Shown: positions 8,984 to 19,815, counted from the stretch's first letter. The stretch is DNA of 64,000 nt from Streptomyces sp. HB132 (GCF_016909575.1 NZ_JAFBGA010000003.1:248001-312000); one strand, 5' to 3'. Numbers and translations are program-made. Notes: generated from the sequence alone by a model not told the origin.

Positions 8984-9235
8984 TCAGGCCGCGACCTGGG
9001 CCTGCGAGGCGCGCGCCCGGGCGGCCTCCATCTCGGCGGATTCCTTCGGCATGCCCAGGCCGGCCATCTTCATGGCGAAGCCGACGACGCCGCCGAGGAC
9101 GACCACGGCGATACCGGCCCAGAAGCCGAGCGTGTTCGCCGCGACCATGAAGAGGCCCGCGATGCAGAAGCCGATGAACGAGATGATGACACCGGTCCAG
9201 GCGGCCGGGGTGTGTCCGTGGCTGCTGCCCGCCAT
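8984..9235 (-). CDS. HGxxPAAW-family small membrane protein
   Basis: This 83 aa protein begins with the family motif SHGHTPAAW and then has two membrane segments linked by a short turn, ending in a charged Ala/Glu/Arg helix. The ATG at 9235 is preceded by GGAG at 7 bases; a longer in-frame start at 9304 lacks family-like sequence. The family is actinobacterial, its function is unknown, and it is typically found beside tryptophan genes. It lies between the TIGR02234 gene and the DUF2752 gene on the same strand. Confidence 0.88.
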   Translation of the reverse strand: MAGSSHGHTPAAWTGVIISFIGFCIAGLFMVAANTLGFWAGIAVVVLGGVVGFAMKMAGLGMPKESAEMEAARARASQAQVAA

Positions 9236-9329
9236 GAGTTGCTCCTCGTTGGTGTTGCGCGAAGGTGTCGCTGTTACAGAAAGCTCTCCGCCATTGTCCC
9301 GCACCGGCAGGCAGGACGTGAGCGCGGGG

Positions 9330-9989
9330 TCACGCCTCGCGCGTCGGGTCCTCGCCGCGGTCCAGGGCCTTCCAGAGTTCCTCGGGCCGGTCGGGGTCCG
9401 GGGCGGTGCGGGCGGCCTTGCGGGGGCGGGGGGTGCCGTCGCGTTCGTAGCGTCCCGACATGGCGGGCCAGCGGCTGCCGTAGCGCAGGGCCAGGACTCC
9501 GGCGAGCAGGATCAGCAGACCGCCGGCGGCGGTGACGTAGGGCCAGGCGGTGTGGCTGAGGGCGTCGACGGTGGCCGCGGTGTTGCCGGTGGTCTGCGCG
9601 GCCCGCTCGTCCAGGGCGGAGCGGTCCGAGGCACCGGCCCAGGCGCTCAGTCCCGCGCCGAGGCCGCTGAGCGCCAGCAGGCCGGCGACGACGGCCCGGC
9701 CGGCGCCGCGGACGGCGAAGACGGCGACGAGGGCGGCCAGGCCGACGACGGCGAGGGCGGCCGGAAGGCCGGTGACGTCCTGTCCGTCGGCGGTGAGCGG
9801 CAGGGTGCCGCCGCCGACGGCCGCCTCGCCCTCGGCCCAGGTCTGCCCCGAGGCGAGGAGGACGACGGTGGCGCCGGCCGCGCCGAGGAGCAGGCCGGCG
9901 CCCAGGCTCCGGCGGCTTCCCGCGCTGTCGGGCGCGGAGGCGGCTCGGGCACGGGGCTGGGGTACGGGGACGGCACTCACGTACTCCAC
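9330..9989 (-). CDS. Trp biosynthesis-associated membrane protein (TIGR02234 type)
   Basis: This 219 aa protein matches the family named for its constant position next to trpE in actinobacteria. It has four hydrophobic segments: SLGAGLLLGAAGATVVLLAS, a pair around the middle, and a fourth before the ALRYGSRWPAMSGRYE segment. The C-terminal tail is charged (RPEELWKALDRGEDPT). Its role is unknown; membrane topology and context suggest a link to aromatic amino acid transport or trp enzyme organisation, which is inference. The start may be the GTG at 9989 or the one at 9980. Confidence 0.88.
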   Translation of the reverse strand: MEYVSAVPVPQPRARAASAPDSAGSRRSLGAGLLLGAAGATVVLLASGQTWAEGEAAVGGGTLPLTADGQDVTGLPAALAVVGLAALVAVFAVRGAGRAVVAGLLALSGLGAGLSAWAGASDRSALDERAAQTTGNTAATVDALSHTAWPYVTAAGGLLILLAGVLALRYGSRWPAMSGRYERDGTPRPRKAARTAPDPDRPEELWKALDRGEDPTREA

Positions 9990-10030
9990 TATCCCCTACC
10001 GGCTCGGAACGGCCGACGAACGGGTCGGTC

Positions 10031-11524
10031 TCAGCCGGCCGTGAGCCGGTTCGCCGTGTGCACGGCGCGCAGGACCGCGGCGGCCTTGTTGCGGCACTCC
10101 GTGTCCTCGGCGACCGGGTCGGAGTCCGCGACGATGCCCGCGCCGGCCTGGACGTACGCGGTGCCGTCCCGGAGCAGGGCGGTCCGGATCGCGATGGCGG
10201 TGTCGGAGTCCCCGGCGAAGTCGAGGTAGCCGACGCAGCCGCCGTACAGGCCCCGGCGGGTGGGTTCGAGCTCCTCGATGATCTGCAGGGCGCGCGGCTT
10301 GGGGGCGCCGGAGAGGGTGCCGGCGGGGAAGCATGCGGTGAGGACGTCGAAGGCGCTGCGGCCCTCGGCGACACGGCCGGTGACGGTGGACACGATGTGC
10401 ATCACGTGCGAGTACCGCTCGACCGACATGAAGTCGACGACCTCGACGCTGCCGGGTTCACAGACCCGCCCCAGGTCGTTGCGGCCGAGGTCGACGAGCA
10501 TGAGGTGCTCGGCACGTTCCTTGGGGTCGGCGAGGAGTTCGTCGGCGAGCGCCTGGTCCTCCTGCGGTGTGGTGCCGCGGTGCCTGGTCCCGGCGATCGG
10601 GTGGACCATCGCCCGCCCGTCCTCGACCTTGACGAGTGCCTCGGGGCTGGAGCCGACGACGTCGAAGCCGTCGAAGCGGAAGAGGTACATGTACGGCGAC
10701 GGGTTGGTGGCGCGCAGGACCCGGTAGACGTCCAGCGCGCTCGCCGTGCAGGGCGTCTCGAAGCGCTGGGAGGGGACGACCTGGAAGGCCTCGCCGGCGC
10801 GGATGCGCTCCTTGACGTCCTCGACGGCGTCCATGAAGGCCTGTCCGCCCCACAGCGCGGTGTAGGGCGGGAGTTCCGAGGGCGGCAGTGCGGCGGGGGT
10901 GTTCTCCACGGGCCGGGACAGGTCGCGTTCCATGGCGTCGAGGCGGGCGACCGCGTCCTCGTACGCCTCGTCGACCCCGGTGTCCAGGTCGTTGTGGTTG
11001 ATCGCGTTGGCGATCAGCAGGACGGTGCCGTCCCCGTGGTCGAGCACGGCGAGGTCGGAGGTGAGCAGCATCGTGAGCTCGGGGAGCTCCAGGTCGTCGC
11101 CGCCGTGCTCGGTGATCCGCTCCAGGCGGCGTACGACGTCGTAGCCGAGGTAGCCGACCATGCCGCCGGTGAACGGCGGCAGGCCGTCGTCTCCGACCAG
11201 GTCGCGGGGGGTGTGCAGGGTCTCGACGGTGGCTCGCAGCGCCTGGAGCGGGTCGCCGCCGAGGGGGACGCCGACGGGTGGGGTGCCGAGCCAGTGCGCC
11301 TGTCCGTCGAGGGAGGTCAGGGTGGCGGCGCTGCGTACCCCGATGAAGGAGTAGCGGGACCAGGTGCGGCCGTTCTCCGCGGATTCGAGGAGGAACGTGC
11401 CGGTGCGTTCGGCCGCGAGCTTGCGGTAGAGCCCGACCGGGGTGTCGCCGTCCGCGAGGAGCCGGCGGCTGACGGGGATGACACGCCGGTCGACGGCGAG
11501 CTTGCGGAAGGTCTCGAGATCCAT
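10031..11524 (-). CDS. trpE: Anthranilate synthase component I
   Basis: TrpE converts chorismate and ammonia into anthranilate, the first committed step to tryptophan. The 497 aa protein has the chorismate-binding signatures [36 protein letters not shown] and PIAGTRHRG. An N-terminal segment [17 protein letters not shown] matches the feedback-inhibition region, where the LLES element contacts tryptophan. The ATG at 11524 begins the family-like [10 protein letters not shown]. hisI ends 11 bases upstream, so trpE is probably read from the hisI promoter and there is no room for a separate leader-peptide attenuator. No trpG lies in the window. Confidence 0.97.
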   Translation of the reverse strand: MDLETFRKLAVDRRVIPVSRRLLADGDTPVGLYRKLAAERTGTFLLESAENGRTWSRYSFIGVRSAATLTSLDGQAHWLGTPPVGVPLGGDPLQALRATVETLHTPRDLVGDDGLPPFTGGMVGYLGYDVVRRLERITEHGGDDLELPELTMLLTSDLAVLDHGDGTVLLIANAINHNDLDTGVDEAYEDAVARLDAMERDLSRPVENTPAALPPSELPPYTALWGGQAFMDAVEDVKERIRAGEAFQVVPSQRFETPCTASALDVYRVLRATNPSPYMYLFRFDGFDVVGSSPEALVKVEDGRAMVHPIAGTRHRGTTPQEDQALADELLADPKERAEHLMLVDLGRNDLGRVCEPGSVEVVDFMSVERYSHVMHIVSTVTGRVAEGRSAFDVLTACFPAGTLSGAPKPRALQIIEELEPTRRGLYGGCVGYLDFAGDSDTAIAIRTALLRDGTAYVQAGAGIVADSDPVAEDTECRNKAAAVLRAVHTANRLTAG

Positions 11525-11535
11525 GGCGGCTGACC

Positions 11536-11916
11536 CTATCGGGGCGCGGTGAGCGGGAGGACGTCCTTGTCGAAGCAGGTGCGGTCGCCGGTGTGGCAGG
11601 CGGCACCGGTCTGGTCGACCTTCACCAGGACGGTGTCGGCGTCGCAGTCCAGCGCGACCGACCTGACCTTCTGGATGTGGCCGGAGGTGTCGCCCTTGAC
11701 CCAGTACTCCTGGCGGCTGCGGGACCAGTAGGTGCAGCGGCCCGTGGTGAGGGTGCGGTGCAGCGCCTCGTCGTCCATCCAGCCGAGCATGAGCACCTCG
11801 CCCGTGTCGTACTGCTGGGCGATGGCCGGGACCAGTCCGTCGGGGCCGCGCCTGAGGCGGGCGGCGACGGCCGGGTCGAGGTTGCTTGCGGGCGTGGGGC
11901 CGGGCGTGCTGGTCAT
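11536..11916 (-). CDS. hisI: Phosphoribosyl-AMP cyclohydrolase
   Basis: HisI opens the adenine ring of phosphoribosyl-AMP in step 3 of histidine synthesis, using Zn2+. The 126 aa protein has [39 protein letters not shown] with the metal-binding Asp/Cys, and CHTGDRTCF with zinc cysteines. The ATG at 11916 gives a family-like length; an in-frame GTG extension to 12003 adds only low-complexity sequence. It is separated from the main his operon (20933-26647) and coupled in position to trpE. No hisE domain is fused. Confidence 0.95.
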   Translation of the reverse strand: MTSTPGPTPASNLDPAVAARLRRGPDGLVPAIAQQYDTGEVLMLGWMDDEALHRTLTTGRCTYWSRSRQEYWVKGDTSGHIQKVRSVALDCDADTVLVKVDQTGAACHTGDRTCFDKDVLPLTAPR

Positions 11917-12001
11917 GGGCCCCATTGTGCCGCGCCGGGAGGGACCGTCCGGCCGTGCGTCCACTGGGCGGACGGCGGGTGGCGGTCGTACGCTGGCGGG
12001 C

Positions 12002-12634
12002 ATGTCGACCCATGCGAAGCGTGAACGTCTTCTGCTCGCCGACCTGTTGGAAGCGGCGGGTCCCGAGGCTCAGACCCTGTGCAACGGCTGGAAGACCCGT
12101 GATCTGGCCGCCCATGTCGTGGTGCGTGAACGCCGTGCGGACGCTGCGGGCGGGATTCTGCTGGGCGCCCTGAAGAACCGGCTGGAGCGGGTCCAGGCGG
12201 AGTTCGCCGCCAAACCGTACGAGGAACTGATCCAGCTCATCCGTACGGGCCCGCCCCGGATGTCACCCTTCGGGCTGAAGCAGCTGGACGAGGCGGCCAA
12301 CACCGTCGAGTTCTACATCCACGCGGAGGACGTGCGCCGGGCCCAGCCCGACTGGTCGCAGCGGGACCTGGATCCGGTGTTCGCCGATGTGCTGTGGGCG
12401 CGCACCGAGAAGACGGCCCGGATGCTGGGCCGCCGGGCCCCGGTGGGTCTGGTGCTGAGGCGCCCGGACGGCCAGACGGCGGTGGCTCACAAGGGCGCCC
12501 CGGTGGTGACGGTGACCGGGGAGCCGGGTGAGCTGCTGCTGTTCGCCGCGGGGCGGCAGGACGCGGCGCGGGTGGAGCTGGACGGTGACAAGGACGCGTT
12601 GGCCCGGCTGCACACGGCCGAGCTGGGGCTGTAG
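12002..12634 (+). CDS. TIGR03085-type maleylpyruvate isomerase-like (DinB-fold) protein
   Basis: This 210 aa protein belongs to the actinobacterial group related to mycothiol-dependent maleylpyruvate isomerase. It starts [20 protein letters not shown] and has [20 protein letters not shown], where Trp-x-x-x-Asp-Leu-x-x-His is the typical helix carrying one metal-binding His; later [16 protein letters not shown] supplies another His. The C-terminal half is an SCP2-like fold. A role in mycothiol-linked detoxification is inferred from the family. It is divergent from hisI, with 85 bases between. Confidence 0.85.
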   Translation: MSTHAKRERLLLADLLEAAGPEAQTLCNGWKTRDLAAHVVVRERRADAAGGILLGALKNRLERVQAEFAAKPYEELIQLIRTGPPRMSPFGLKQLDEAANTVEFYIHAEDVRRAQPDWSQRDLDPVFADVLWARTEKTARMLGRRAPVGLVLRRPDGQTAVAHKGAPVVTVTGEPGELLLFAAGRQDAARVELDGDKDALARLHTAELGL

Positions 12635-12665
12635 GCCCGCCGCCGCACCTCGTGAGGCGGCGGGC
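12635..12665. terminator. Convergent terminator
   Basis: A 10-bp perfect stem (12635-12644 with 12656-12665) and 11-nt loop begin directly after a stop codon, between two convergent genes. Confidence 0.6.
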
Positions 12666-12684
12666 TCGCGCCCGTACCGGCCGC

Positions 12685-14280
12685 TCAGGCGCCGTCGCGG
12701 GCGCGCAGGGGCACTCGGCGGGCCCGGTGCCGTGCGTCCGGCGCCGCGCCGGGGTTGCGGCCCGACCCCAGCAGCCCGAGGAGGAATCCCGCCGGGATGG
12801 TGACCAGGCCGGGGGTCTGGAGCGGGAACACGTCGAAGTCCCACTCCGGGAAGAGCGCGACGGGTGTGCCGGAGAACGCCGGTGACAGGACCATCAGGAC
12901 GCCGATCAGCGGGAGCGTGCCGTACACGGTCCACCGCACCCCGCGGGCGTTGAAGCCCGGCCGCAGGACGGCGTACAGCAGGACGGGCGGCAGGACCGAT
13001 GCCGCGGCCGCGAACGAGAGGGAGAGCAGCACCTGGGGGTTGCGGTCGTGCGTGTACGCCGAGAGGAGGACGGCGAGCGCACCGATCCCGGCGACGGCCC
13101 GGCGGGCTCGCCGGATCTCTCCGCCGGACGCCCTGCCCTCGCCCCGCGCGCCCGGCTTCACCGCGAAGTCGCGGGCCAGGGACGAGGCGGCGGCCAGGGT
13201 GATTCCGGCGACCGCGGCCAGCGTGGTGGCGAACGCGGCGCACGCCACGAGCGCGAACAGGGGGCTGTCCCGTGGCCCGGCCGCACCGGGGTCCAGGGCG
13301 CTCGTCACCATCAGCAGGGCGGTGCCGCCCGCGGGGTCGGCGGCCCGCAGCAGCTCCCGGCCCACCAGGGCGGAGGCGCCGAGTCCGACGATGACGATGC
13401 CGGCGCACAGCAGGGCGACGGGACTCACGGCCCAGACGCCGGCCCGGCGGGCGGTCCGGGCGTCACGGATCGGATGGAGCCGCATCATGATGTGCGGCAT
13501 GCAGGCGGCACCGAGCAGGAGGGTGGCCTGGAAGCCGATCAGGTCGAGCCCGCCGGAGAGTCCGTGGCCGAACTGCAGCCCGGGGCGCGCGTAGTCGCCG
13601 CCCGCCCCGCTGCCTGCCCGGGCGGCGTCGAAGAGGGCGAACGGGGACCAGTCGAAGCGTGCGAGGACGAGTCCGGCGAGCAGGGTGACCGCGCCCAGGA
13701 CGACGGCCACCTTGAGGATCTGGATGTAGCCGGTGCCCCGCATCCCGCCGAACGCCGAGTAGCAGACCATGAGCGCGCCGCTGGCCACGGTGCAGCCGGT
13801 GAGCGCACCGTCGGGCAGCCCGAACATGGCGGCCATGACGCGCCCGGCGGTGGTGAGCTGCACGAGCAGCAGCGGGGCCAGGACGACGAGGGTGGCCACG
13901 CCCAGCGCACGGCGTACGGAGCCGTCGCCGAGCCGGTCGGCGAGGAAGTCGCCGAGGGTGAACACGCCTCTGCGGCGCAGGCGTTCGGCGAAGAGGCGCA
14001 TCACCAGGGCCAGCGAGGCGACCGTCGCCAGGGCGAACAGCAGGCCGTCGAAGCCTGCCAGCGCGACGGATCCGGTGGTGGAGAGCAGCGTGGCGGCGGA
14101 GACGTAGTCCCCGGCGATCGCCAGTCCGGCGCCGACGGGACCGAGGGTGGCGCCGCCCGCGTAGAAGTGCTCCGGATCGTCCTGGTCGGCGGCGGCGAGT
14201 CCGCACAGCAGCAGGGACACGGCGACGAAGCCGAGGAAGATGACGACGGCCAGGGACCGGGCGTCGATCGCGCCGCTCAC
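12685..14280 (-). CDS. Sodium:solute symporter (SSS family, ActP-like)
   Basis: This 531 aa membrane protein belongs to the sodium/solute symporter family and most resembles monocarboxylate or acetate permeases. It has about 13 membrane segments. Family features include YAGGATLGPVGAGLAIAGDY near the N-terminus, FTLGDFLADRL, and YSAFGGMRGTGYIQILK. The start is a GTG (VSGAIDARSLAVV); longer in-frame starts add only low-complexity Arg/Pro sequence. The usual small DUF485 partner is not next to it. The PucR-type regulator 247 bases upstream on the same strand may control it. The substrate is not determined. Confidence 0.9.
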   Translation of the reverse strand: MSGAIDARSLAVVIFLGFVAVSLLLCGLAAADQDDPEHFYAGGATLGPVGAGLAIAGDYVSAATLLSTTGSVALAGFDGLLFALATVASLALVMRLFAERLRRRGVFTLGDFLADRLGDGSVRRALGVATLVVLAPLLLVQLTTAGRVMAAMFGLPDGALTGCTVASGALMVCYSAFGGMRGTGYIQILKVAVVLGAVTLLAGLVLARFDWSPFALFDAARAGSGAGGDYARPGLQFGHGLSGGLDLIGFQATLLLGAACMPHIMMRLHPIRDARTARRAGVWAVSPVALLCAGIVIVGLGASALVGRELLRAADPAGGTALLMVTSALDPGAAGPRDSPLFALVACAAFATTLAAVAGITLAAASSLARDFAVKPGARGEGRASGGEIRRARRAVAGIGALAVLLSAYTHDRNPQVLLSLSFAAAASVLPPVLLYAVLRPGFNARGVRWTVYGTLPLIGVLMVLSPAFSGTPVALFPEWDFDVFPLQTPGLVTIPAGFLLGLLGSGRNPGAAPDARHRARRVPLRARDGA

Positions 14281-14527
14281 CGGTTCCGCTCCGCCGGTAC
14301 GGGTCTGCAAGGGGCAGCTGAGGACATGCGCGCCATGGCACCAGCCGGGGTGCGAGCGGCACAGGGGGCCGGGGCGGGGCGCGGCGCCGGTACAGCCCGT
14401 ACGGCGCAGGACTGTGCCGCCGCACAGCGGGCGGGCCCCGACCCGGGAGGGGCGGGGGCTCCGCGCAGCGGCCGCGTCCGCGGCTGGGTGCGCCACCTCC
14501 GCCGCGCCCCGCCGCGGACGGCCCCGC

Positions 14528-15871
14528 TCAGCCCGCCAGCAGCCGCCGTGCCGCGAGCGCCAGGGACACCTCGACCGCGTCCGAGGGCCGCGTCAGGCAG
14601 CGCCCCGTCAACTGCTCGAAACGCCGCAGCCGGTTCAGCACGGTGTTGCGGTGGCAGTACAGCTTCGCCCCCGCCCGCTGCGCCGAGCCGTCCGAGTCGA
14701 GCCACGCGGTCAGCGTCTCGATGAGCACGTCCCGGTCCGCGGGGTCGAGCCGGTCCAGCGGGCCGAGGACCCGGTCGGCGAGCGCGGCCCCGAGGCCGGG
14801 CGAGGACACGACCAGCGCGGCGGGCAGGTGCTCGTCGAGCAGCACCGTCCCTCCGGACGCCGGGCAGGTCTTCAGCGCCGTCTCGGCCAGACGCCGCGCG
14901 TCACCGACGAGGGCGAGCCCGTCGACCACGGAACTGACGCCGACGCGGGTTCCCGGAGGCGCTGTCAGGGCGTCCGCGAGCAGGGCGAGTTCACCGTCGG
15001 AGGGGGCGGCGGGCTCCGGTGCGGGCGCACCGGCGTCGCCCCCCGGCTCCGCCTCGGCCGTCGCCGGGAGCGTGCCGAGCGGCAGGACCGCGAACTCCAC
15101 GTCCCCCGCCGCGTGCCAGAGCGCGGGGGTCCCCTCGGCCAGGGCGAGCGGCGGTCGCCCGGCGTCGTGCGGGGCGCGGCGGGCTCCGGCGACCGCGAGT
15201 ACGGCGTAACGCCCCTGCACCGGGAGTCCCAGCATCGCCGCGGCGTCCGGCAGGTCCGCGATCCGGGCGGTGCCGTCCAGCAGGGCCCCCGTCATCAGGC
15301 GCTGCTGGTTCTCGCGGCGCCAGGAGAGCCGCCGTTCGGCCTGCCGGTAGGCCTCGGCGACCACGCCGCAGTGCTCGTCGACGAAGTTCCAGACGTCCGC
15401 GGCGACATGGACGAGCAGCCGGGTGTCCTCGGGGTGGCGCCGGGCCGTGCCGTCGACCAGGTCCTGCCAGACCATCGCCCCGCCCATGCGGAAGGCGTGC
15501 ATGACCGCGTCTAGCGGTACGCCCTGCTCGGCGCGGCTCTCCCCGATCCAGCGGGAGGTCCGGTGGGCGGCCTCCTGGAACTCCCGGGGCTGGATCAGGG
15601 AGGCGACGTTGTGCCGCAGCGACTGGTGGACCTCCTGCCAGATCTCGGTCGGTTCCGTCTCCATCGCGGCGCGGTAGGCGGGCTCCTGCTCCCTCAGTGC
15701 CTCGACCAGCCGGTCCGTGAGCTCCGGCAGCGACTCCAGCAGCACACGGGCCGCCCGGTGGAGCACCGCCACGGCCTCGCGGTCGGCCAGGGAGCGGACG
15801 CGGAGCGGCAACGGTGCTACGGGGGGCGGTCCGTGCAGCGCCCTGATCCGTGTGCGTACGACCTGTGGCAT
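14528..15871 (-). CDS. PucR/CdaR-type transcriptional regulator
   Basis: This 447 aa protein has an N-terminal helical sensor-like region (about 30-190, with [20 protein letters not shown]) and a central region with GGDEF-like PucR-linker character. The C-terminal PucR helix-turn-helix (HTH_30) carries [20 protein letters not shown]. The ATG at 15871 is preceded by GGAGG at 6 bases, while the GTG at 15883 lies inside that ribosome site. Such proteins usually activate or repress a neighbouring catabolic or transport gene; the symporter downstream is the obvious candidate, which is inference. Confidence 0.9.
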   Translation of the reverse strand: MPQVVRTRIRALHGPPPVAPLPLRVRSLADREAVAVLHRAARVLLESLPELTDRLVEALREQEPAYRAAMETEPTEIWQEVHQSLRHNVASLIQPREFQEAAHRTSRWIGESRAEQGVPLDAVMHAFRMGGAMVWQDLVDGTARRHPEDTRLLVHVAADVWNFVDEHCGVVAEAYRQAERRLSWRRENQQRLMTGALLDGTARIADLPDAAAMLGLPVQGRYAVLAVAGARRAPHDAGRPPLALAEGTPALWHAAGDVEFAVLPLGTLPATAEAEPGGDAGAPAPEPAAPSDGELALLADALTAPPGTRVGVSSVVDGLALVGDARRLAETALKTCPASGGTVLLDEHLPAALVVSSPGLGAALADRVLGPLDRLDPADRDVLIETLTAWLDSDGSAQRAGAKLYCHRNTVLNRLRRFEQLTGRCLTRPSDAVEVSLALAARRLLAG

Positions 15872-15996
15872 GGCGGCCTCCACCGGGAATCGGCCGGCTG
15901 CGGTGGGCCGGCCCGGTGTGTGCCCGGCCCGGCGTTGGGCGGGCGCACACCGATCGATCCTGACGACCGCAGAATGGCATACCGCCCGGTCGGTAC

Positions 15997-18798
15997 CTAG
16001 AGGTCTGCGCGGTTCTTCTCATCACGGTCCTGCAACCTCGCCCCGCCGTCGCGGTCCAGCAGCCGCGCGAGCTCGGTCCGGGACCGGACGCCGAGGGCGA
16101 CGAAGACGTTGCGGAGGTGGTGGTCGACGGTCCGCGGGCTCACCGAGAGCCGCAACGCCACCTCACGGTTGGTGGCACCCTCCGCGACACAGCGGGCGAT
16201 CCGCTGCTGCTGCGGGGTGAGTCCGGCCAGCGGGCCGGGGCCTCCCAGGTCCGGCACGTCCACGGCCTCCCCGGCGGCCCGCAGCTCCCCGCCCGCGCGC
16301 GCCGCCCAGACGCGGGCGGAGCAGCGTTCGAACGCGACCAGCGCGTCACGCAGCGGACCGCGGGCCTCGCGGGTGCGGCGCAGGCGGCGCAGCAGCTGCC
16401 CCTGGAGCAGCCGGGTTCGCGCGCGCTCGAAGTCGCCGCCCGCGCGGTCGTGGTGGGCGAGGGCCTCCTCGTACCGGGCCGAGGCCTCCTCGGGCGCCGC
16501 CAGCAGGGCGCGGCAGCGGGCCAGCTGGGCGGGGACCTGGGGGTCGGTCGTCCGGGCGGTCCACAGCGTGAACTCCTTCAGGGCGCGGGCCAGTTCACCG
16601 GCCCCTTCGTCCGCGCGGCCGGAGTGCACCATCGCCTCGACGTAGCAGGGCACGGCGAGCATGCGGGTGGCGAAGTGTCCCGTCCCCGGCCCCGGCCTGA
16701 CCAGTGGACCGAGCCGGGCCGCCGCCTCGCCGGGCCGGCCGGCCGCCAGGTCGGCACGGGCGACGGCCCAGGTGGCGAGCATGGCCGCCTGGGCCAGCCC
16801 GTGGGGTCCGGCCCCGGCGAGTGCCGCGTCGGCGTGGGCGGCGCAGGCTTCGGCGGGCCCTTCGACCGAGGCGGCGAGCGCGAGCACGGCGTGCAGATGC
16901 GTGGCGGAGTTCCGCTGCCCGGTACGGCGGGCCGCGTGCAGCCCCTCCAGTGCGTGGGCGCGGGCCCTGGCGTGCTGCCCGGCGCGCAGTTCCGCGTACG
17001 CGAGCTGTTCCAGGGCGTGCGGCAGCAGGGCTTCGGGCCCCCGGGTGCGTACGACGGCGAGGGCGCGGGCGCCTGCCCGGCAGGCCACGTCGACCTCACC
17101 GAGCACCAGGGCCGAGGCGCCCGCCCGCAGGAGTTCGCCCGCGTCCTCGGCTCGGCCGGCCGCGTCGAGGCAGCGGCGCAGGAGGGCGTGGCCCCGGTCG
17201 GGATGCCCGGAGAGCACGGCACACATCCCGGCGCGGTACTGCGCCGTGGGCCGGTCGGCCGCGGCGACGGGGATGCGGTTCATGGCGTCCAGGTAGGCGA
17301 CGGCGTCCCCCATGTCCCACGCCGCCTCCGCGGCGCCGAACAGGGCGTCCAGGGTGCGGCGCGGGTCGTGCGGGGCGAGCATCGCCGCCGCGGTCAGGAG
17401 CGCCTCGCGGGCGTCGGCGACGGGTCCGTCGCGCAGGGCGAGCATGCCGCGTACGTAGGGCGCGGCACCACCGGCGGGATGGGGGCCGACACGGGCCAGC
17501 ATGGCGCGGGCCCTGCCGGTGTCGCCCGCCAGCCGGGCCTGTTCGGCGGCGGCGGTGAACCGCGCGGCGCGCAGGGTGTCGTCGGTGGAGAGCGCGGCGG
17601 CGCGGGCCAGCGCGGCCGACCGTTCCCCGTGCGGGCGCGGGGCGGTGGCCGCGGCCTCCAGCCGGCCGGCGAGTGCGGCGTCCGGGCCGGGAGCGGCGCA
17701 GGCCCGCTGGACGAGCGCGGGCAGCGGGGCCGCGCCGGGCCCCGTGAGCAGTCCGGCGAGCAGTTCGTGCACGGCCCGGCGGCGGCCGGGAGGCGCCCGG
17801 TGCAGGACCGCGCGACGCAGCAGCGGGTGGCTGAAGTGCACGCGGCTGCCCGCGCGCTGAAGCGCTCCGGCGGTGCCCGCGGGGGCGAAGAGCACCCGGT
17901 CGAGGTGGGCCGCGGCCAGCCCCGCCCTGGCTCCCGCCCGCAGCAGCAGGGCCGCGTCGGCACCGGCCCCGTCCGGCTCGTGCTCCTCCGCGGCCGCGGC
18001 CAGCAGGAGCAGGGTGTGGGTGTCGGGGGGCAGTCCGTCCAGGTGCTCGGCGTGGGCGTCCAGGACGCCCTCGGCGCCGGGCAGCGGGTACGGGAGCGCG
18101 GTGCGCCCGGCCAGCTGGCCGGGGGTGAGACGGCCGGCGAGCCCTGCCAGCAGCCGTGGGTTGCCGGCCGCCTCACGCAGGAGTTCGCCGCGTACGACGG
18201 GGTCGACACCGGCCGCGCCCTCGGTGAGCCGGTCCAGGACCGCGCCGGCCGCGTCGTGGTCGAGCGGCCCCAGGCGCAGGGCGGGCAGGCCGGCGAACGA
18301 GGTCTCGTCGGCCGCGCCGATCACGACCGCGACCCGGCTGCCGGCCCCGAGCCGGCGGGCGGCGAAGCCGAGTGCGGCGCGTGAGTCGGGGTCCCAGGCG
18401 TGGGCGTCGTCCACACAGACGAGCAGCGGCTGTTCGGCACCCAGGTCCCGCAGCAGCCCGAGCAGTCCGCCCGGGGTGATACCGGAGCGCAGGACCGCGT
18501 CGGGCGGGACGGGCAGCGGTCCCGGGGCGGAGCAGAGCAGGGCGTGCAGCCCGCTGTAGGGCAGTCGCTGTTCGGTGGGGGCCGCGGAGGCGTACAGCAC
18601 GGGGCCGCCGTGCCCCCGGAGGTAGCGGGTGGCGGTCCGCCGCAGCAGGGCGGTACGGCCGAGGCCGGGCGGCGAGGTCAACACGAGCGCTCCGCCGCAC
18701 CCTCCCCGCAGCCGCCCCAACAGGGTTTCCAGGATGGCCAGTTCACCGCTGCGGCCGTACAGCCGGAGCGGACTGTGCACGGTCGTCGATGGGGTCAC
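15997..18798 (-). CDS. LuxR-family ATP-binding regulator (LAL type)
   Basis: This 933 aa protein is a large ATP-binding LuxR-type regulator. It has an N-terminal AAA-like ATPase region with a Walker A position SPPGLGRT (residues 42-49) and Walker [14 protein letters not shown] long helical-repeat middle follows, then a C-terminal LuxR helix-turn-helix ([20 protein letters not shown] and [19 protein letters not shown]). The Walker A lysine is arginine (Arg48) and the first glycine is Ser42, so nucleotide binding may be changed. No biosynthetic gene cluster is next to it. It is divergent from an alpha/beta hydrolase with a 160-bp shared promoter region. Confidence 0.92.
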   Translation of the reverse strand: MTPSTTVHSPLRLYGRSGELAILETLLGRLRGGCGGALVLTSPPGLGRTALLRRTATRYLRGHGGPVLYASAAPTEQRLPYSGLHALLCSAPGPLPVPPDAVLRSGITPGGLLGLLRDLGAEQPLLVCVDDAHAWDPDSRAALGFAARRLGAGSRVAVVIGAADETSFAGLPALRLGPLDHDAAGAVLDRLTEGAAGVDPVVRGELLREAAGNPRLLAGLAGRLTPGQLAGRTALPYPLPGAEGVLDAHAEHLDGLPPDTHTLLLLAAAAEEHEPDGAGADAALLLRAGARAGLAAAHLDRVLFAPAGTAGALQRAGSRVHFSHPLLRRAVLHRAPPGRRRAVHELLAGLLTGPGAAPLPALVQRACAAPGPDAALAGRLEAAATAPRPHGERSAALARAAALSTDDTLRAARFTAAAEQARLAGDTGRARAMLARVGPHPAGGAAPYVRGMLALRDGPVADAREALLTAAAMLAPHDPRRTLDALFGAAEAAWDMGDAVAYLDAMNRIPVAAADRPTAQYRAGMCAVLSGHPDRGHALLRRCLDAAGRAEDAGELLRAGASALVLGEVDVACRAGARALAVVRTRGPEALLPHALEQLAYAELRAGQHARARAHALEGLHAARRTGQRNSATHLHAVLALAASVEGPAEACAAHADAALAGAGPHGLAQAAMLATWAVARADLAAGRPGEAAARLGPLVRPGPGTGHFATRMLAVPCYVEAMVHSGRADEGAGELARALKEFTLWTARTTDPQVPAQLARCRALLAAPEEASARYEEALAHHDRAGGDFERARTRLLQGQLLRRLRRTREARGPLRDALVAFERCSARVWAARAGGELRAAGEAVDVPDLGGPGPLAGLTPQQQRIARCVAEGATNREVALRLSVSPRTVDHHLRNVFVALGVRSRTELARLLDRDGGARLQDRDEKNRADL

Positions 18799-18958
18799 GC
18801 TCTCACGTTACTTCCGCGTAAACAGCGTCGGAAGGCTCGCGTCCGCTCCCTGTCCCCGGGCGCCCGGGTGCGGTGCGGGCTCCCAACACAACGGCGTACG
18901 CGCTGTGCCGGGGCACAGTCCCGGCCCGTTCGGCGGCGGGCGCCCGTAACGTCGGTGC

Positions 18959-19732
18959 ATGACTGATGAATTGCGTACACACGACGGTTTGACCCTGCGC
19001 TACCGGTCCTGGTCCCGGAACCCGGACGACGCGCTGCCGCCGGTGGTGCTGCTGCACGGCTTCGCCGCGGACTCCCGGCTCAACTGGGAGGGCCCCGGCC
19101 TCGTCGAGGCGCTCGTGGCACGGGGCCGTCGGGTCTACGCCCTGGACGCGCGCGGCCACGGCGACTCGGACCGGCCGCACGACGACGCCCTGTACGGCGA
19201 GTCGCTGATGGCCCGTGACGTGCGCCTGCTCATCGACCGGACCGGCGCGGACCAGGTGCACCTGGTGGGCTACTCCATGGGCGCCGTGGTGGCGGTCCTG
19301 GCAGCGGCGCAGGACGCGCGGGTCCGCCGACTGGTGGCCGGCGGGATCGGTGCGGGCGCGGTGGAGGTGGGCGGGCTGGACACCCGGGTGATGCCTCCCG
19401 AGCTGGTGTCGGCGGCGCTGACGGCCGACGACGCGGCGGGCGCACCCGCGCGGACACGGGCCTTCCGGGTCCTGGCCGACTCGGCGGGCGGCGACCGGCT
19501 CGCGCTGGCCGCGCAGATACGTGCCGTGCACCGGGACGCGCTGCCGCTGGACCGGATCGTGGTCCCGACGCTGGTACTCACCGGCGGGAGCGACCCCCTC
19601 GCGACCCGGCCCGAGGTCCTCGCCTCGGCGATCGCGGGGGCGGAACTGACCGTGCTGCCGGGAGACCACCTGACGGTCGTGCGCGATCCCGGATTCGCCG
19701 AGGCCGTCGTCGCGTTCCTCTCACGGGCGTGA
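18959..19732 (+). CDS. Alpha/beta hydrolase
   Basis: This 257 aa cytoplasmic alpha/beta hydrolase has the oxyanion segment LLHGFAADSRLNW and DARGHGDSDRP. The nucleophile elbow is GYSMGAVV (Ser106), with Asp213 in GGSDPLAT and His238 in PGDHLTV, so the triad is complete. There is no signal peptide. The substrate is unknown. It is divergent from the LAL regulator, which may control it, and convergent with the secreted cutinase. Confidence 0.9.
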   Translation: MTDELRTHDGLTLRYRSWSRNPDDALPPVVLLHGFAADSRLNWEGPGLVEALVARGRRVYALDARGHGDSDRPHDDALYGESLMARDVRLLIDRTGADQVHLVGYSMGAVVAVLAAAQDARVRRLVAGGIGAGAVEVGGLDTRVMPPELVSAALTADDAAGAPARTRAFRVLADSAGGDRLALAAQIRAVHRDALPLDRIVVPTLVLTGGSDPLATRPEVLASAIAGAELTVLPGDHLTVVRDPGFAEAVVAFLSRA

Positions 19733-19771
19733 GCGACGGGCCGGTCACCCTCGGGGACCGGGCAGCACGGA

Positions 19772-19802
19772 GGGCCGGACCGCGGTACGCGCGGTCCGGC
19801 CC
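19772..19802. terminator. Convergent terminator
   Basis: A 13-bp perfect stem (19772-19784 with 19790-19802) and 5-nt loop lie between the convergent hydrolase and cutinase genes. Confidence 0.75.
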
Positions 19803-19815
19803 CGGTCGCCCCGGA

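Noticed and set aside
10031..12115. 694 aa extension of TrpE
   Set aside because: The extra sequence is another frame of hisI; TrpE begins at the ATG at 11524.
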